Assembly: GCF_037975245.1 (NCBI RefSeq) | Contig: NC_092561.1 | Span: forward strand, 4,886,001 to 4,950,000 | DNA length: 64,000 bases | Reading direction: 5' to 3' | Source: Apostichopus japonicus | Lineage: Eukaryota > Echinodermata > Holothuroidea > Aspidochirotida > Stichopodidae | Part shown: piece by piece, positions 16,101 to 26,389 of the stretch | Layout: each line of letters starts with the position of its first letter | How positions within the stretch are numbered: position 1 is the first letter of the stretch | Position numbers and translations under genes: made by a program | Notes under the pieces: model-generated | Seen by the model: only the letters and a program-made list of their open reading frames with translations | Told to the model about the DNA's origin: nothing | Databases searched by the model: none

Positions 16101-17964
16101 TCGTACATACCCATCTATACACCTGGGTGAAGGGGGGCAATGGAGATTGAGTACCTTACCCAAGGACGCAGCGTAAAGTTCTGGCCGGTACTCAAATCTG
16201 CAATCCTTAGATCGCCAGTGTATTGCCTTGACCACTTGACCACAACGCTCCCCAAATCGCCCAGGTTGTTGATTTAGAACGTGTTTACAACCGCTGGTCG
16301 CATGGACACATGCATGCATACAAAACACGCAAGCAGTGAAAACAGATATAAGGCAAACAAACACAATCTCACCACTGATGGACGTAAGGATCAAACTGTC
16401 ATTGTAACTAAAGTACAGTATTACCGTAGGCAGACGTCAGTACGTTACACTTATATCCATGCAAGTAAACCTAATTAAAACCTTTTATTCTCCCGTAGAG
16501 ATGCACTTGGATAGTTTTTTTAATGGAAGAAAATTATATCAAATCTTCATGACTCAACCAATTTGTGCAAAATGTCGGATCAGATTTCTGTTCTTGTTCT
16601 TTCCTTTTCTTTTGTTGGGAAAAGAAAGCATTTTAATTGCCTCTATAGCAGTTGTTTGTACAGTATACATACTATTATCCACCATAATGTCTATCACAGC
16701 TGGACCAAAATTAACATAACAAAGTACGACAGGTTTATAACCGTTTATAAAGCGCACAACAGCCTGCACACTGTTATTGCTCAAACAGGCATGCTATTAA
16801 TTAAAAGGAAATGGAGAGTCTGCACTCTGAAGTTTGTTTTTCTCTTTCCAATAAGAAATCCGACACCTACCTGTAGCAACGATAGCAGTGCATAACCCAC
16901 TTGTGATAATATGATCAAGAGTTTTGCTTTTACTGTACATACATACCATACGTACAGTATACATTGTTACCCACTGATACTGAACAGTAGGTACACCGTG
17001 TTACTGTAGGTGAGGGATGCATGTGAATACTAAGTACTGTATTCACACTAATTTGTATGCTTTTGACATTTAGGATGGATGAATTTTAGTCACAAAATTA
17101 ATATGGTATGTTGTAGACTGTTCAAAACAAACACTGAGCACATTCGGTCCAGTTTTTACTTTAGTATATAAGTCTGTATACTTCAAATGTGTCAGAAATT
17201 ACCATTTAATCAGCTGAGGTTTATCAATTAAAAGTGACTGGAAATTTAGTCTAATATGAGCCCAGAACATTAAAAGTACTATACTATAGGACACTCTCTA
17301 CTTTCATGGTCTCAAACGACATGTTTTCCAATTGCATTACAAATGTTTCGAGTACAACTTGCATCGAATGTCATTCGAAGGGTTCTCTGTTGTCCAAGAA
17401 AACGTAGTGTTTTGGGTCAATTGAATACACAAGAACGTACAAAACAACATGGAATAACATTAACGAAGCCCAGCACTAACGAACTGAACATCGGCATCAA
17501 GTTAGCCTTAAAGGAGCATTCCAGCATGTATTTTAAAAAGTTGAATCTCTGGAAAACTGAAATAGCTACAGAGACATCACTTAGCACTCGACGTTTTAAA
17601 AAATATTGAAATTTGTCTGAATTGTCTTTAAAGTTCATATGAGTTACTGACATGTTCAATAATGGTCCATGGTCCACTCAGATTATTATTTAATACCGCA
17701 ACAACAACACACATGGCCTATCTACAGTACTGCTGTCTTCCACTGTAAAACACATACTGTACAGTATGTAAATGTATGGTTCAATACAGTACACATGAAC
17801 AAAATTTCAACTCACTTCTCCCCTGAGTATTGTATGTTCGGGATCAAATGAACTGACTTTCTAGGAGGGCCGGCGTTCATGAACAGGTACGAGCTGATGA
17901 GGACCGTCGACATGACCACGATACCGCTCAAGCATGCCAAGCTACTCATAATGGACCGGGCCAT
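10115..17964 (-). CDS. Galactose-3-O-sulfotransferase-like protein (Gal3ST family), gene A
   Basis: Predicted Golgi type II membrane sulfotransferase that transfers sulfate from PAPS to galactose-containing glycans. Coding exons on the minus strand: 17964-17858, 12701-12097 and 10893-10115, total 1491 nt (496 aa), junction phases 2 and 1. Exon 1 starts at an ATG with Kozak context ATCATGG and an in-frame TAG just upstream. It encodes a short basic start and one hydrophobic anchor (about residues 9-30). The donor is AA|GTCAGT. Residues about 36-165 form a charged stem. MIKTHKCSSSTLQNIL (about 169-184) is the 5'-phosphosulfate-binding loop. ITILRDPAKQFES (about 250-262) is the 3'-phosphate site. 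NPMCYDNGLD, a FDESLILLKDLMCW segment and WNWADQKLY are typical Gal3ST blocks. It is a paralogue of the gene at 26390-32611. Acceptor substrate cannot be read from sequence. Confidence 0.85.
13055..15276. mobile_element. hAT-type non-autonomous element (outer) with 8-bp TSD, carrying a nested relative
   Basis: Bounded by CAGCGACGTAGCCAGG at the left and CCTGGCTACGTCCCTG at the right (inverted), with the octamer ATGTTAGC duplicated at 13047-13054 and 15277-15284. It lies in intron 1 of Gal3ST gene A. The interior contains another complete hAT-type element at 13363-14255. No transposase-like ORF is apparent. Confidence 0.82.
13363..14255. mobile_element. hAT-type element nested inside a relative, with its own 8-bp TSD
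   Basis: Ends are CAAGGGCAGCGGAAGC and GGTTTCGCCGCCCCTG (imperfect inverted repeats). The octamer AAGGTACA is duplicated at 13355-13362 and 14256-14263. The interior at about 13541-13880 is repeated in the flanking outer element at about 14273-14535: the same stretches around CTTTGATACAACTG, AAACGGGTTCTTAA and TTTTCGGCGGGTAGAGT. Inner and outer elements therefore share an ancestor. Confidence 0.82.
15885..16262 (-). mobile_element. tRNA-derived SINE, family 2 (copy 1)
   Basis: On the minus strand a tRNA-like head (TGGTCAAGTGGTCAAGGC as A-box region) is followed by a body with conserved blocks CTTCACCCAGGTGTAT, GGGAATTC and GAGAGGGCCTTG. It is homologous along its length to 54051-54386 on the plus strand. 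It is located in intron 1 of Gal3ST gene A. The overlapping 101-aa minus-strand ORF with a hydrophobic start is not supported as a gene. Confidence 0.75.
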
Positions 17965-18624
17965 GATGAACTAGATGCAGCAGGACCCTCCTCCCGTCAG
18001 GTCAAGGCTCCATCCATCTCTCTGAATATATATGTGTAATCTTTGCTATGGATTGCGACTGTATCTGTTGAGAAATAACACAGAAAATCACACAATCAGT
18101 ATGTCAGTATGTCAGTCACAATCAGTATGTCAGTCACACAATACATGTGTCTATGCATGTGTATGGGTGTGCGTGTGTGTACAGTATGTATGCGTGAATG
18201 ACATGAATGCATGACTGTATGTGTGTGTGTATGTATGTGTGTATGTACACAACTATGTAAGTACTGTAGAACTCAAGACACTCAACAAGGAATGACATGG
18301 TGCAGTGTGCACGGTATGACTCTAGACTATGCAAAACAACAGGAAGCATTGGGGATCACCGGATCGTCTGTGAGGTAGCACTAGTGTAATCTTATTACTT
18401 AGTGTAATCTTAGTATGTTTTACTCTTCCCTTACAGTATAATACTGACTTAACTTGCATAAGTTTCTGTTCTTTGTTCTGTACTGTACTGTAGTTCTAAC
18501 AAACACTGGTCACCTGATCATCTCTGGAGCCATTTTGGGATCAACCTAGGAATACATATCATACTATTGGATGACAAGCCAATTTGGGGTTTACAGACAA
18601 AAAAATAAAATGCATAAAATACTG
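17965..18624 (-). promoter_or_regulatory. Upstream region of Gal3ST gene A
   Basis: Immediately upstream (minus strand) of the gene A start codon. It contains a GC-rich stretch of about 60 bp that probably belongs to the 5' UTR. A TATATTCAG just beyond it could be a 3' splice site of a 5' UTR intron. Short GT/ATGT-type repeats occupy about 18090-18250. No TATA box or defined operator can be assigned. Confidence 0.3.
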
Positions 18625-19262
18625 TACTGTACCATTGCATGGTACTGTACTGGGATAGTACAGAACACAATGTACTGTACCATTGCATGCTACTGTACCA
18701 GGACAGAACAGACCAGACTGTACTGTACCATTGAATGGTACTGTACTGGGATAGTACAGAACACACCGTACTGTACCATTGCATGCTACTGTACCAGGAC
18801 AGTACAGACCAGACTGTACTGTACCATTGAATGGTAATGTACTGGGATAGTACAGAACACACTGTACTGTACCATTGCATGCTACTGTACTGGGATAGTA
18901 CAGAACACACTGTACTGTACCATTGCATGCTACTGTACCAGGACAGTACAGACCAGACTGTACTGTACCATTGAATGGTAATGTACTGGGATAGTACAGA
19001 ACACACTATACTATACCTTTGCATGGTAATGTACTGGACATTACAGACCAGCCTGTACTGTAACATTGAATGGTACTGTACTGGGATAGTACAGAACACA
19101 CTATACTATACCATTGCATGGTAATGTACTGGACCTTACAGACCAGCCTGTACTGTAACATTGAATGGTACTGTACTGGGATAGTACAGAACACACTGTA
19201 CTGTAACATTGCATGGTACTGTACTGGCATAGTACAGTATACAGACCACACTGTACTGTAGA
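18625..19262. repeat. 48-bp minisatellite with 96-bp higher-order alternation
   Basis: About 13 units. Unit starts TACTGTACC at 18625, 18673, 18721, 18769, 18817, 18865, 18913, 18961 and 19009 are exactly 48 bp apart; later units vary slightly in length. Two unit types largely alternate. One contains GGGATAGTACAGAACACA and the other AGGACAGTACAGACCAGA, giving a 96-bp higher-order unit. Each unit contains palindromic blocks such as GTACTGTAC and CCATTGCATGG. Because 48 is a multiple of three, long repeat-encoded ORFs (for example 193 aa on the minus strand) appear, but nothing suggests they are genes. Confidence 0.92.
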
Positions 19263-19521
19263 TAAACACAGGTGTACCAATTGCCGTGACTCAATACTAT
19301 CAAAACTCTATTTCTATCTTACAGCACAAGTCTTTGTTAGAACAGGAAATTGAACTTCCTATTGAATGATCATAGTGGACATATGATCATATCATACATG
19401 TACAAACAGTACATGGATCACATAATAATCTGTATTCTGTATATATATACACAACATAATAGGGATATTGTAACAGAGCTCGTTAACATTAATTAATGAA
19501 AATTAATGAAAATTTTCTTTT

Positions 19522-19558
19522 CGGTGTTTATAATTGAAGCATTCAATTATAAACACCG
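19522..19558. other. Perfect 17-bp inverted repeat with 3-nt loop
   Basis: CGGTGTTTATAATTGAA is followed by GCA and then its exact reverse complement, forming a perfect hairpin in an otherwise AT-rich spacer. The stem is too short for a usual animal microRNA precursor. Function unknown. Confidence 0.7.
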
Positions 19559-19623
19559 TAAACGATACAGTAATTTCAATATGAAACTGGCCAAAATTGA
19601 TGATAGTGAAAAAAGATTTCTAC

Positions 19624-19935
19624 AGGTTGGTGGTGTTTAGGCTTATCTAGCAAATTTTGCATACATTTAGAACTGATTATTACTGTACATATAGTACCAA
19701 GGAACTGCCGAACAAGCTTGACAATTCCAAAAAATATGATGACACAGGAAAGATGTAATCGTCTAAATATTTGTACCTGTAGGTTGGTGGTGTTTAGGCT
19801 TATCTAGCAAATTTTGCATATATACATTTAGAACTGATTATTACTGTACATGTGGTACAGTACCAAAGAACTGTTGTACAAGCTTGACAATGTAAATTAT
19901 GATGACACAGGAAAGATGTATGTCTGCTACTGCCA
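19624..19935. repeat. 157-bp tandem duplication
   Basis: Two copies begin AGGTTGGTGGTGTTTAGGC at 19624 and 19781. They share TTTAGAACTGATTATTACTG, CAAGCTTGACAAT and GATGACACAGGAAAGATGTA, with a few indels between copies. Confidence 0.8.
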
Positions 19936-20313
19936 ACGTATCTAGGTCAACTAAATATTGGTACATTTCATTGCATCACAAAAAGTACAAAAAGTATTTT
20001 TTAAATGTCAAAGTAAATTGAGATATATATTTCTGAGTTCTGACGCATTTTGGTTCCAAGTTTGTTTTTTTGCAAACTTGAAAAATATCCACAAACATCA
20101 GTAACGAAAAGAAATCAATCTTCATACGTAGATCCCTTTCCTCAAAGATCAATGCAGCAATCATCCAAATGTCATATCAATATGTTAATTGGTTAGATAC
20201 ATTTTCCAGACACACCGCTATTCATAGTATTAAAACTTGCTCACTTTGTAATACATTGAACTATGACTTTTTTTTCAACCCTAAGTTTTAATGCTTCTGT
20301 CCAGGATCATCAT

Positions 20314-20585
20314 GGATAAAGGCAGTGGCATAAAGCAATCGGGAGGTTCCGGGTGCGATACCCGGCCAGGTCATAGTAAGGTGGGTTTTTCATGCATGAC
20401 TAACAGACGGTTTTCCCATCTGAAATAACTTTCTAAATTGAAAAGATTCCAAATCTTAGTTAAAATGTTGAATTGGAAGCCACCCAACATGTAACTTGTA
20501 ATCTACAAGCCCTTGCGGGTTTCTCCCACATTTGTGGTCCCTTTGAAAGCCTCGTAAAAATAACTGCTGATTATTATTATTATTA
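20314..20585 (+). mobile_element. tRNA-derived SINE, family 3 (copy 1, 5' truncated)
   Basis: Homologous to 25241-25550. It retains the AAAGGCAGTGGCAT and GATACCCGGCC parts of a tRNA-like head, a body containing AACATGTTGAATTGG-like and AAAAATAACTGCTGATTATT blocks, and a short (ATT)n tail. The first tRNA-like segment is missing. Confidence 0.75.
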
Positions 20586-20660
20586 CGTGACCTTTTGAAA
20601 TCTCGCGAAATGATCCTAACTTCTCCCAAGTAGAACACAGTACTCGACCTTACCAACACC

Positions 20661-20730
20661 ACCTTACCTACACCACCTTACCTACACCACCTTACCTACA
20701 CCACCTTACCTACACCACCTTACCTAAACC
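20661..20730. repeat. 14-bp minisatellite
   Basis: Five consecutive copies of ACCTTACCTACACC, with starts at 20661, 20675, 20689, 20703 and 20717, and a degenerate copy on each side. Confidence 0.9.
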
Positions 20731-21214
20731 ACCATGCAAGTCGCAGAAAGAGATATCGATCCAGCTTTCAAAGATTACACTCACCTTAAGAGTATATTAT
20801 TATTTTTAGGATTATACCCCAATACGCATTGAATATCGACAGTCTAAACAACCTTTTTCACGGTACACTATGTAGTGTTCAGAGTAAATAATCACAAATC
20901 ATGATGTACTTTCCTGCCAATTTTAGTTTGGACTATTCCCAGAGATCAAGTGAATGAAAAAGTTAATCCAGAACAATGGTTCCTCATTCTTTGTTATTGT
21001 TTTGGTCCAGATGAAGTCGACGTTAATCAGACACATATATATGCTTTCATCTCCACCAAAACGGTAACAAAGAATGTGACACCTTTATTTTGGTTTGAAT
21101 TTTTCATTCAATCGCTTGATCTCTGAGAAAATGCCAAAATTTCTTGGCAAAAGTACATCTTCCTGATCGAGTGATTATTTGCGGTGTAGTACCAAAACAT
21201 GTTTGTAGAGAGAG

Positions 21215-21318
21215 CATAGCCTAAGAAAGCGGGGGGCTGGGGGCTGCAGCCCCCCAACCCAAAAAATTTGTGAAAATTCGGGCAATATGCCGAAAAAAAT
21301 TAGGCTCCTACGCCTATG
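21215..21318. mobile_element. Very short (104-bp) hAT-type MITE with 8-bp TSD
   Basis: The ends CATAGCCTAAGAAAGC and GGCTCCTACGCCTATG are imperfect inverted repeats. Both flanks are AGAGAGAG (21207-21214 and 21319-21326). Inside, a GGGGGGCTGGGGGCTGCAGCC palindromic block can form a hairpin. The low-complexity flank makes the target duplication less decisive than for the other elements. Confidence 0.6.
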
Positions 21319-22068
21319 AGAGAGAGGGATCAGTTATTTTGTGAACATGGAATGTGTCATGGGGCTTTTACTGCTACTGTGTTAGACTAAGAGTTAGACT
21401 AGGCTTATCATACCCTATAAACTAACCTACTGAGTCCCACACTCCACAGGCTACAATAATTCTTTCCAGTCTAGGCTAGGGTAAACTGCCTACTTACAGT
21501 TACACACAGTAGGACATTCATACTGTTTAAGAAAAGTCACCCATGGAAGAACCTGTGCACGTAAAACCAACCAACTAACCGACCGATCAGCTCTCAACTC
21601 CAGTCCCCTTACTCGAGACTGTGATCGTTAGGTGTGTATCACGATGCCCCTAGAAGGTGAACATACTGCTACACATGATCTTAGCAGAATGGCTGAATAC
21701 AGATACTACACATGATCTTAGCCAACTCCAAAGGAACGTCATGTTATTGTACGCAGAAAGCACGGCCACAGTCTCACTCGCGTGTTTTCACTACCAATAA
21801 CAGAGGCATAAGCAACTTCGAAACGAAAAGACAAATGACTTCATAAAATGCAACGAAGATTTCCCACAATCCTTCGTAAAGACAATTAACAAACAAAAAA
21901 CAACACATTTAGTAAAATACCACATTTACCATATGCGAAGGAAGAATGACAACGTTACCACACATCGCTATCTGTCACTATATATTATCAGTCTTTCCCG
22001 TAGGATACGTCTACCCAGTCGTGACAATGCTAAAATGTACAATGGATTATGATTACTGTACTGCTTAC

Positions 22069-22265
22069 CGTACACATATTTTGCATCTCTGGACGTTATG
22101 ACCATTGACAAAGGCAAATTCTGCTAAATAGTTCGTGCCATGCAGCAATGGAGTTTGTCTTACTTTGGTTTTCCCCTCTACAATTGTGAGTTTGTTATAC
22201 GTGTCACTGTAACAACTGAAGTTCACGAAAGAAAACTTCCACTCCTTCTTTCGGCCCAACAAAAA
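22069..22265 (-). CDS. Orphan exon candidate, function unknown
   Basis: A minus-strand open stretch with a good acceptor (TATATTTTCAG|TTTTTG) and donor (TACG|GTAAGC), phase 0 in and phase 2 out, encoding about 65 residues. Visible pieces are GRKKEWKFSFVNFSCYSD, TIVEGKTKVRQ and AEFAFVNGH followed by RCKIC. Codon composition looks protein-like, but I do not recognise the family and found no partner exon nearby. It lies upstream of gene A's start codon and does not fit that gene. It could be an exon of an unrecognised minus-strand gene, a pseudo-exon or chance. Confidence 0.25.
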
Positions 22266-22869
22266 CTGAAAATATAAAATCACCAATGTGACCTCCAAAG
22301 TTTAGCACGATATTGGTTGCTAAAGTTTTTGTGAAGTGTTTTATTATTCAAAGGCATTTCGCTGGAAGTTTTCTGGGGTTGTATCAAACTATGTAAGGAA
22401 CAGTCATTTACATGTTCGAAATGATACTTTTGTCAACCAAAATTCGAAGAGAAAATTTACCAATAAAGGGACCATTATGGCAGGTTATAATATAAAATCT
22501 AAACTTTGGGCACAGTTTAGGTGTTAATTATTGTCCTCGTCAAACATTTAAGAACTAATTCAAGTGAAACCAATTTATGCGTATATACATCTATTAATGC
22601 AGTTGTCTCGAAACACTGTACAAAAATGTTGAAGTGGCTTTGCTGCTCAATTAACTGACTCCAAGTCAATTCATACCTTTATTTCCCAGGCTGGCCTGCA
22701 TTAAATTCGAGGCATGGTTCCTTAATACGGATATCAATACATTAGAATATCAAGCAATGTGATATACAATTTGTGAACGTAAACTTACTTGGAATATATT
22801 TTTTTTGGTAAACGACTATCATGTGAATGCAAGTAAATTTCAAATTATACATAATATGAAGATTATCAT

Positions 22870-23700
22870 TATCAAAGGCAGCAAAAGACGGTTCAGATTG
22901 GAGTGGGCACACAGGGGAAAGGGGGCGAGGGGAGGTCGGTGGGTACCAACTTTGTGGGGCAGTTGGACAATAGGCTCTGTTTGAGGGGGTAAACCAAAAA
23001 CTTACCTGAAAAGTCTGAACTTCCCATCAAACTGGATCCTCTGTGCCTTCTGTACTATAAATTTATTTTAATTACAATTCAATTTTTCAAAAAGGGCACT
23101 TTTTAAATAACATAAGGGGCAATTTAAAATTGAAGTAAAATGGAAATGTGTACAAGTTTTTAAAGCAATGGGGACTTTGGAGTTTCTCACAAACAGTGGG
23201 GGGGGGGGGGAGGGGGAGATGCCTTTGGATCATACAATCTTTCTATCATTTATTAATTGTTATTTTTTTTTAATTACAATTCACATTTAATTTTTCAAAA
23301 AGGGCACTTTTTAAACAACAAAAGGGCAAAATATCATAAAAAACTGTACAAGTGTACATTTTTACAGAAAGGGCACTTTGGAGTTTCTTACAAAACTTGA
23401 AGGGGGGGCAGTGGCGGAGCTTCCATACAGTTGCTGTAATTTGGCGATGACACCTATTTATTCTTCGTTTATCTGCAAATTAGCCAGGCCTGGAAAGGGT
23501 CATCTCCGGCGGTCTAGGGAGTATCTTTACTCAAAAAATTTCTGTGCGCTCTGCACCAACCTGTGGTGGCGCTCCGCTTAAATAGAGCCCCTACAGACCA
23601 ATCTCGCCCCTCCTGACCAATACCCCTAGCTCAGCCACTGGGGGGGGTACCATCTGGACCATAGAAGCTCTCTACATATCGTTAATTCTGTTATTTTTTA
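22870..23700. repeat. Composite G-rich repeat block with two copies of a ~200-bp module
   Basis: The module TTTTTCAAAAAGGGCACTTTTTAAA...GGGCACTTTGGAGTTTCT occurs twice (about 23080-23195 and 23295-23395), each followed by a poly-G tract. A MITE interrupts the second tract (23409-23640). A weakly similar G-rich block with GGGCACCTTT lies at about 60765-61015. Confidence 0.55.
23409..23640. mobile_element. hAT-type MITE inserted in a poly-G tract
   Basis: The left end CAGTGGCGGAGCTTCC and right end CCCCTAGCTCAGCCACTG are imperfect inverted repeats. Seven G residues flank each side (23402-23408 and 23641-23647), consistent with target duplication of a G run. It is 232 bp long with no ORF. Confidence 0.6.
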
Positions 23701-25240
23701 AACATCTTTACTTATGAGAAAATTAAATTACCTATAAATCCAAATTGAGTCAAAGGATGATGAAGTATGCAGCACGCATGTTTTTTTTTGTATTGATTTA
23801 ATTTATACATAACTTTAGCTCCATACACGCAACCTGGAACTAACTGAACACAAACTTAATTTATACATAAAATGGCATCGTCTGCTAAAACAATACAAGA
23901 AAGGCAAAATTTATGTACCTTTGTTTTTTGCATTTTTTTCCTCTTTCTCTATATTATCCATTAATCAAGTTCAAGGACAGGTGCAAAATATTTATGAGTC
24001 AAAACAAAGAGATTGATATCAATCAAGTCTATATTAATAGCCATTCACATCATTTTGTCACACATATGCCCCCACTCCCTCCCCTACCCCCCCAAACAAA
24101 ATTAATAATAAAGAGTGAAATCTGGAAAAATTTCTCTATAAAAATTAACATAACATGATCACAAAAATCAAAAGTTCAAGGTCAGAAGCAAACACCCATC
24201 ATTATTAGCCCTATGTGATTATTTAAAAAAAAAGGAACCCTGCTGAGGAACAACTTCCTCATATAGCTAAGAGATGAAAATACTATTCCATCTGGGATGT
24301 CACATTTTTAAGGATCTTTCTTACTTTAATACTAGTGACACAACATTCCAACTGGAATAATTTCAAACATGGCAACATTGAGCCACAATTGCTACCATCT
24401 CTTTCATTTCCTTCTTTGATCAAGATGTTTATTAATTTATTTTTTTGTAACTAGGTTGGTGGTTTCAACATGTGCTATTGAAGTACATAACATGACCTGA
24501 CCACAGGAATTGGGTACAGTATTATCACTGTTTCAAATCATTTCAAAACTATGAAAGAGGCAAAATATATATATATATATTCTGTATCTCTTTTAATTTG
24601 AAGAAAATGCACCGACTATAACTTGGAATTCTTTATGCCTGTTAACCTATAACTATATAATATCAAACTGAAGAGCAACATTATTGATTCTAATATCACA
24701 TTACATCTGTAGGAATTTGCTATAATCAGTAACAGATCCAAGAATTATAACGCACCTCCACCCAAAAACCTTCCGTTCTAAGCAGCTTCTTGAGTTTTGT
24801 CTACATTCTTTCTTCTTTTTTTCACACTTACTCAAAATGAAAGGTTTCTTTATTTAACAGCATGAAATATTTATGAAAAACCAACTATCACATCTCAGTG
24901 TTGCAATAAAATATAATTTATTTTATATTTTGTGCTGCAAGTACTGGCCATCTCTCTGATTATAGTACAGTACGATACAGTACCTTTTAATATGAATAAA
25001 CTTTTGCAAGAATAATGGCCAGTCAGTTTTCAATTGTTCATTTTACTTGTGTAAATAAATTAATGAATCATAAAATGGATGGACTTTTAACAGAAGCCTG
25101 TGGATTCCATTTGTCCAATATTGGTCTTGATTTCGTTTACCGCAAATTTCGAAACAAAATTATACAAATACAAAAAAAAAATAAGTTTTTGTAATAAAAA
25201 AATAAATACTTCCCATGAAATGGGCAGACAGTTTTTTTAC

Positions 25241-25550
25241 CGGTGCTGTGGCTGAGTGCATAAAGGCAGTGGCATTTGAGCAATTAGGCTTAGCAATTGG
25301 CAGGTTCCGGGTTCGATACCCGGCCGATTCATAGTAAGGTTGATATTTCCTCTAAGAACATTCTACGGTTTTCCTATCTGAAATGGCTTTCTAAATTGAA
25401 GAGATTACAAATTTTTGAATAAAAATGTTGAATTGGTAGCCACCCTACGTGTATGTTGTAATCCAGAAGCCCTTGCCAGTATCTCCCAAATTTATAATCG
25501 TTTAAGCATCGTAAAAATAACTGCTGATTATTATTATTACTATTATTTTT
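25241..25550 (+). mobile_element. tRNA-derived SINE, family 3 (copy 2)
   Basis: The head resembles a tRNA with a long variable arm (tRNA-Leu/Ser class): A-box-like GTGGCTGAGTGCATAAAGGC, then B-box-containing GGTTCCGGGTTCGATACCCG. The body is shared with 20314-20585, and the 3' end is an imperfect (ATT)n tail. It is not a functional tRNA gene, because the acceptor stem does not close and the SINE body continues. Confidence 0.8.
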
Positions 25551-26305
25551 TAAGAAGCAGTGGATGACATTATATACATGCACTTTTTTAAGAAATAAAT
25601 ATATATACATTTGTAGTGTTGATGGGATTCAACCGAGTTCCAAAAGTATTGGAGCACCTGTTGTTAACCTGGATGTTGCAGAGCTTATTGATAAAATCTC
25701 GGATTTGTTATACCATACAGATTTGGTTACGACATTTCTCTTATATTCTAAAAAGAAAGACAAAATTTAACGGTTTGGATATTTAGTATTTATTCTGTTA
25801 ATGCCCCTTTATGGACTTAATGTGCTATGACTGAACACAGGCATATTGCCCCAATGGTATAGTCCTGTACTTGTAATGATTAAAGGTGATAAACTAAAGA
25901 TATTGATATAGAGAGGGGAGCTTTTGGTGTACAGTGTAATAGTTAATCAGGCACACAATAAATATTATTACTTTAAGTTTAAGGCAGCTATGTGGACTGG
26001 TATCAAAATTTGTCTTGTCGTACAATTTTTTTACTGTAAATAGCATATTAACATCAGAATAGCCAGTTTAAAGTGATAAGGGCAGGTAAGGGAAATTGCA
26101 TCAAGGGTTTTCAGAAACACGGCCACGTTCAAACCTGTCGTTCTTTGCAATAACGGATGCGAACAAGCCTGTGAGCACCTTGAAATCAAGATTAAATTCA
26201 GCATTTTTGACCACACATAAAAAATCAAATCATATTCAACAATCCACCATGGGCACCTTTATATACATCTATTATATCTACAATGGAATTTCATTAAGGT
26301 TTTTT

Positions 26306-26311
26306 TTTATT
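26306..26311 (-). terminator. Candidate poly(A) signal AATAAA of Gal3ST gene B
   Basis: AATAAA on the minus strand about 80 nt downstream of the gene B stop codon. Position and hexamer are the only evidence. Confidence 0.4.
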
Positions 26312-26389
26312 TCTGTTTTGGTAGCGATGAAACTAAAGTTAAATATTGCCTCTTTGTCAGATGTTCCCAAATTTTTATCATATTTTAGG

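Noticed and set aside
16089..16394. 101-aa minus-strand ORF with a hydrophobic N-terminus, considered as anchor exon for gene A
   Set aside because: Half of it is SINE family 2 and it lacks a phase-2 donor. The exon at 17858-17964 fits phase and function.
18518..19099. 193-aa minus-strand ORF with a 16-residue repeat (and opposite-strand partners)
   Set aside because: It is the translation of the 48-bp minisatellite. The unit length is a multiple of three, so open frames arise on both strands.
18625..19262. CRISPR array
   Set aside because: Units are contiguous variants of one sequence without unique spacers, in an animal genome.
25241..25330. tRNA gene
   Set aside because: A and B boxes are present but the acceptor stem does not pair and a SINE body follows. 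The same applies to the heads at 1131-1358, 15885-16262 and 54051-54386.
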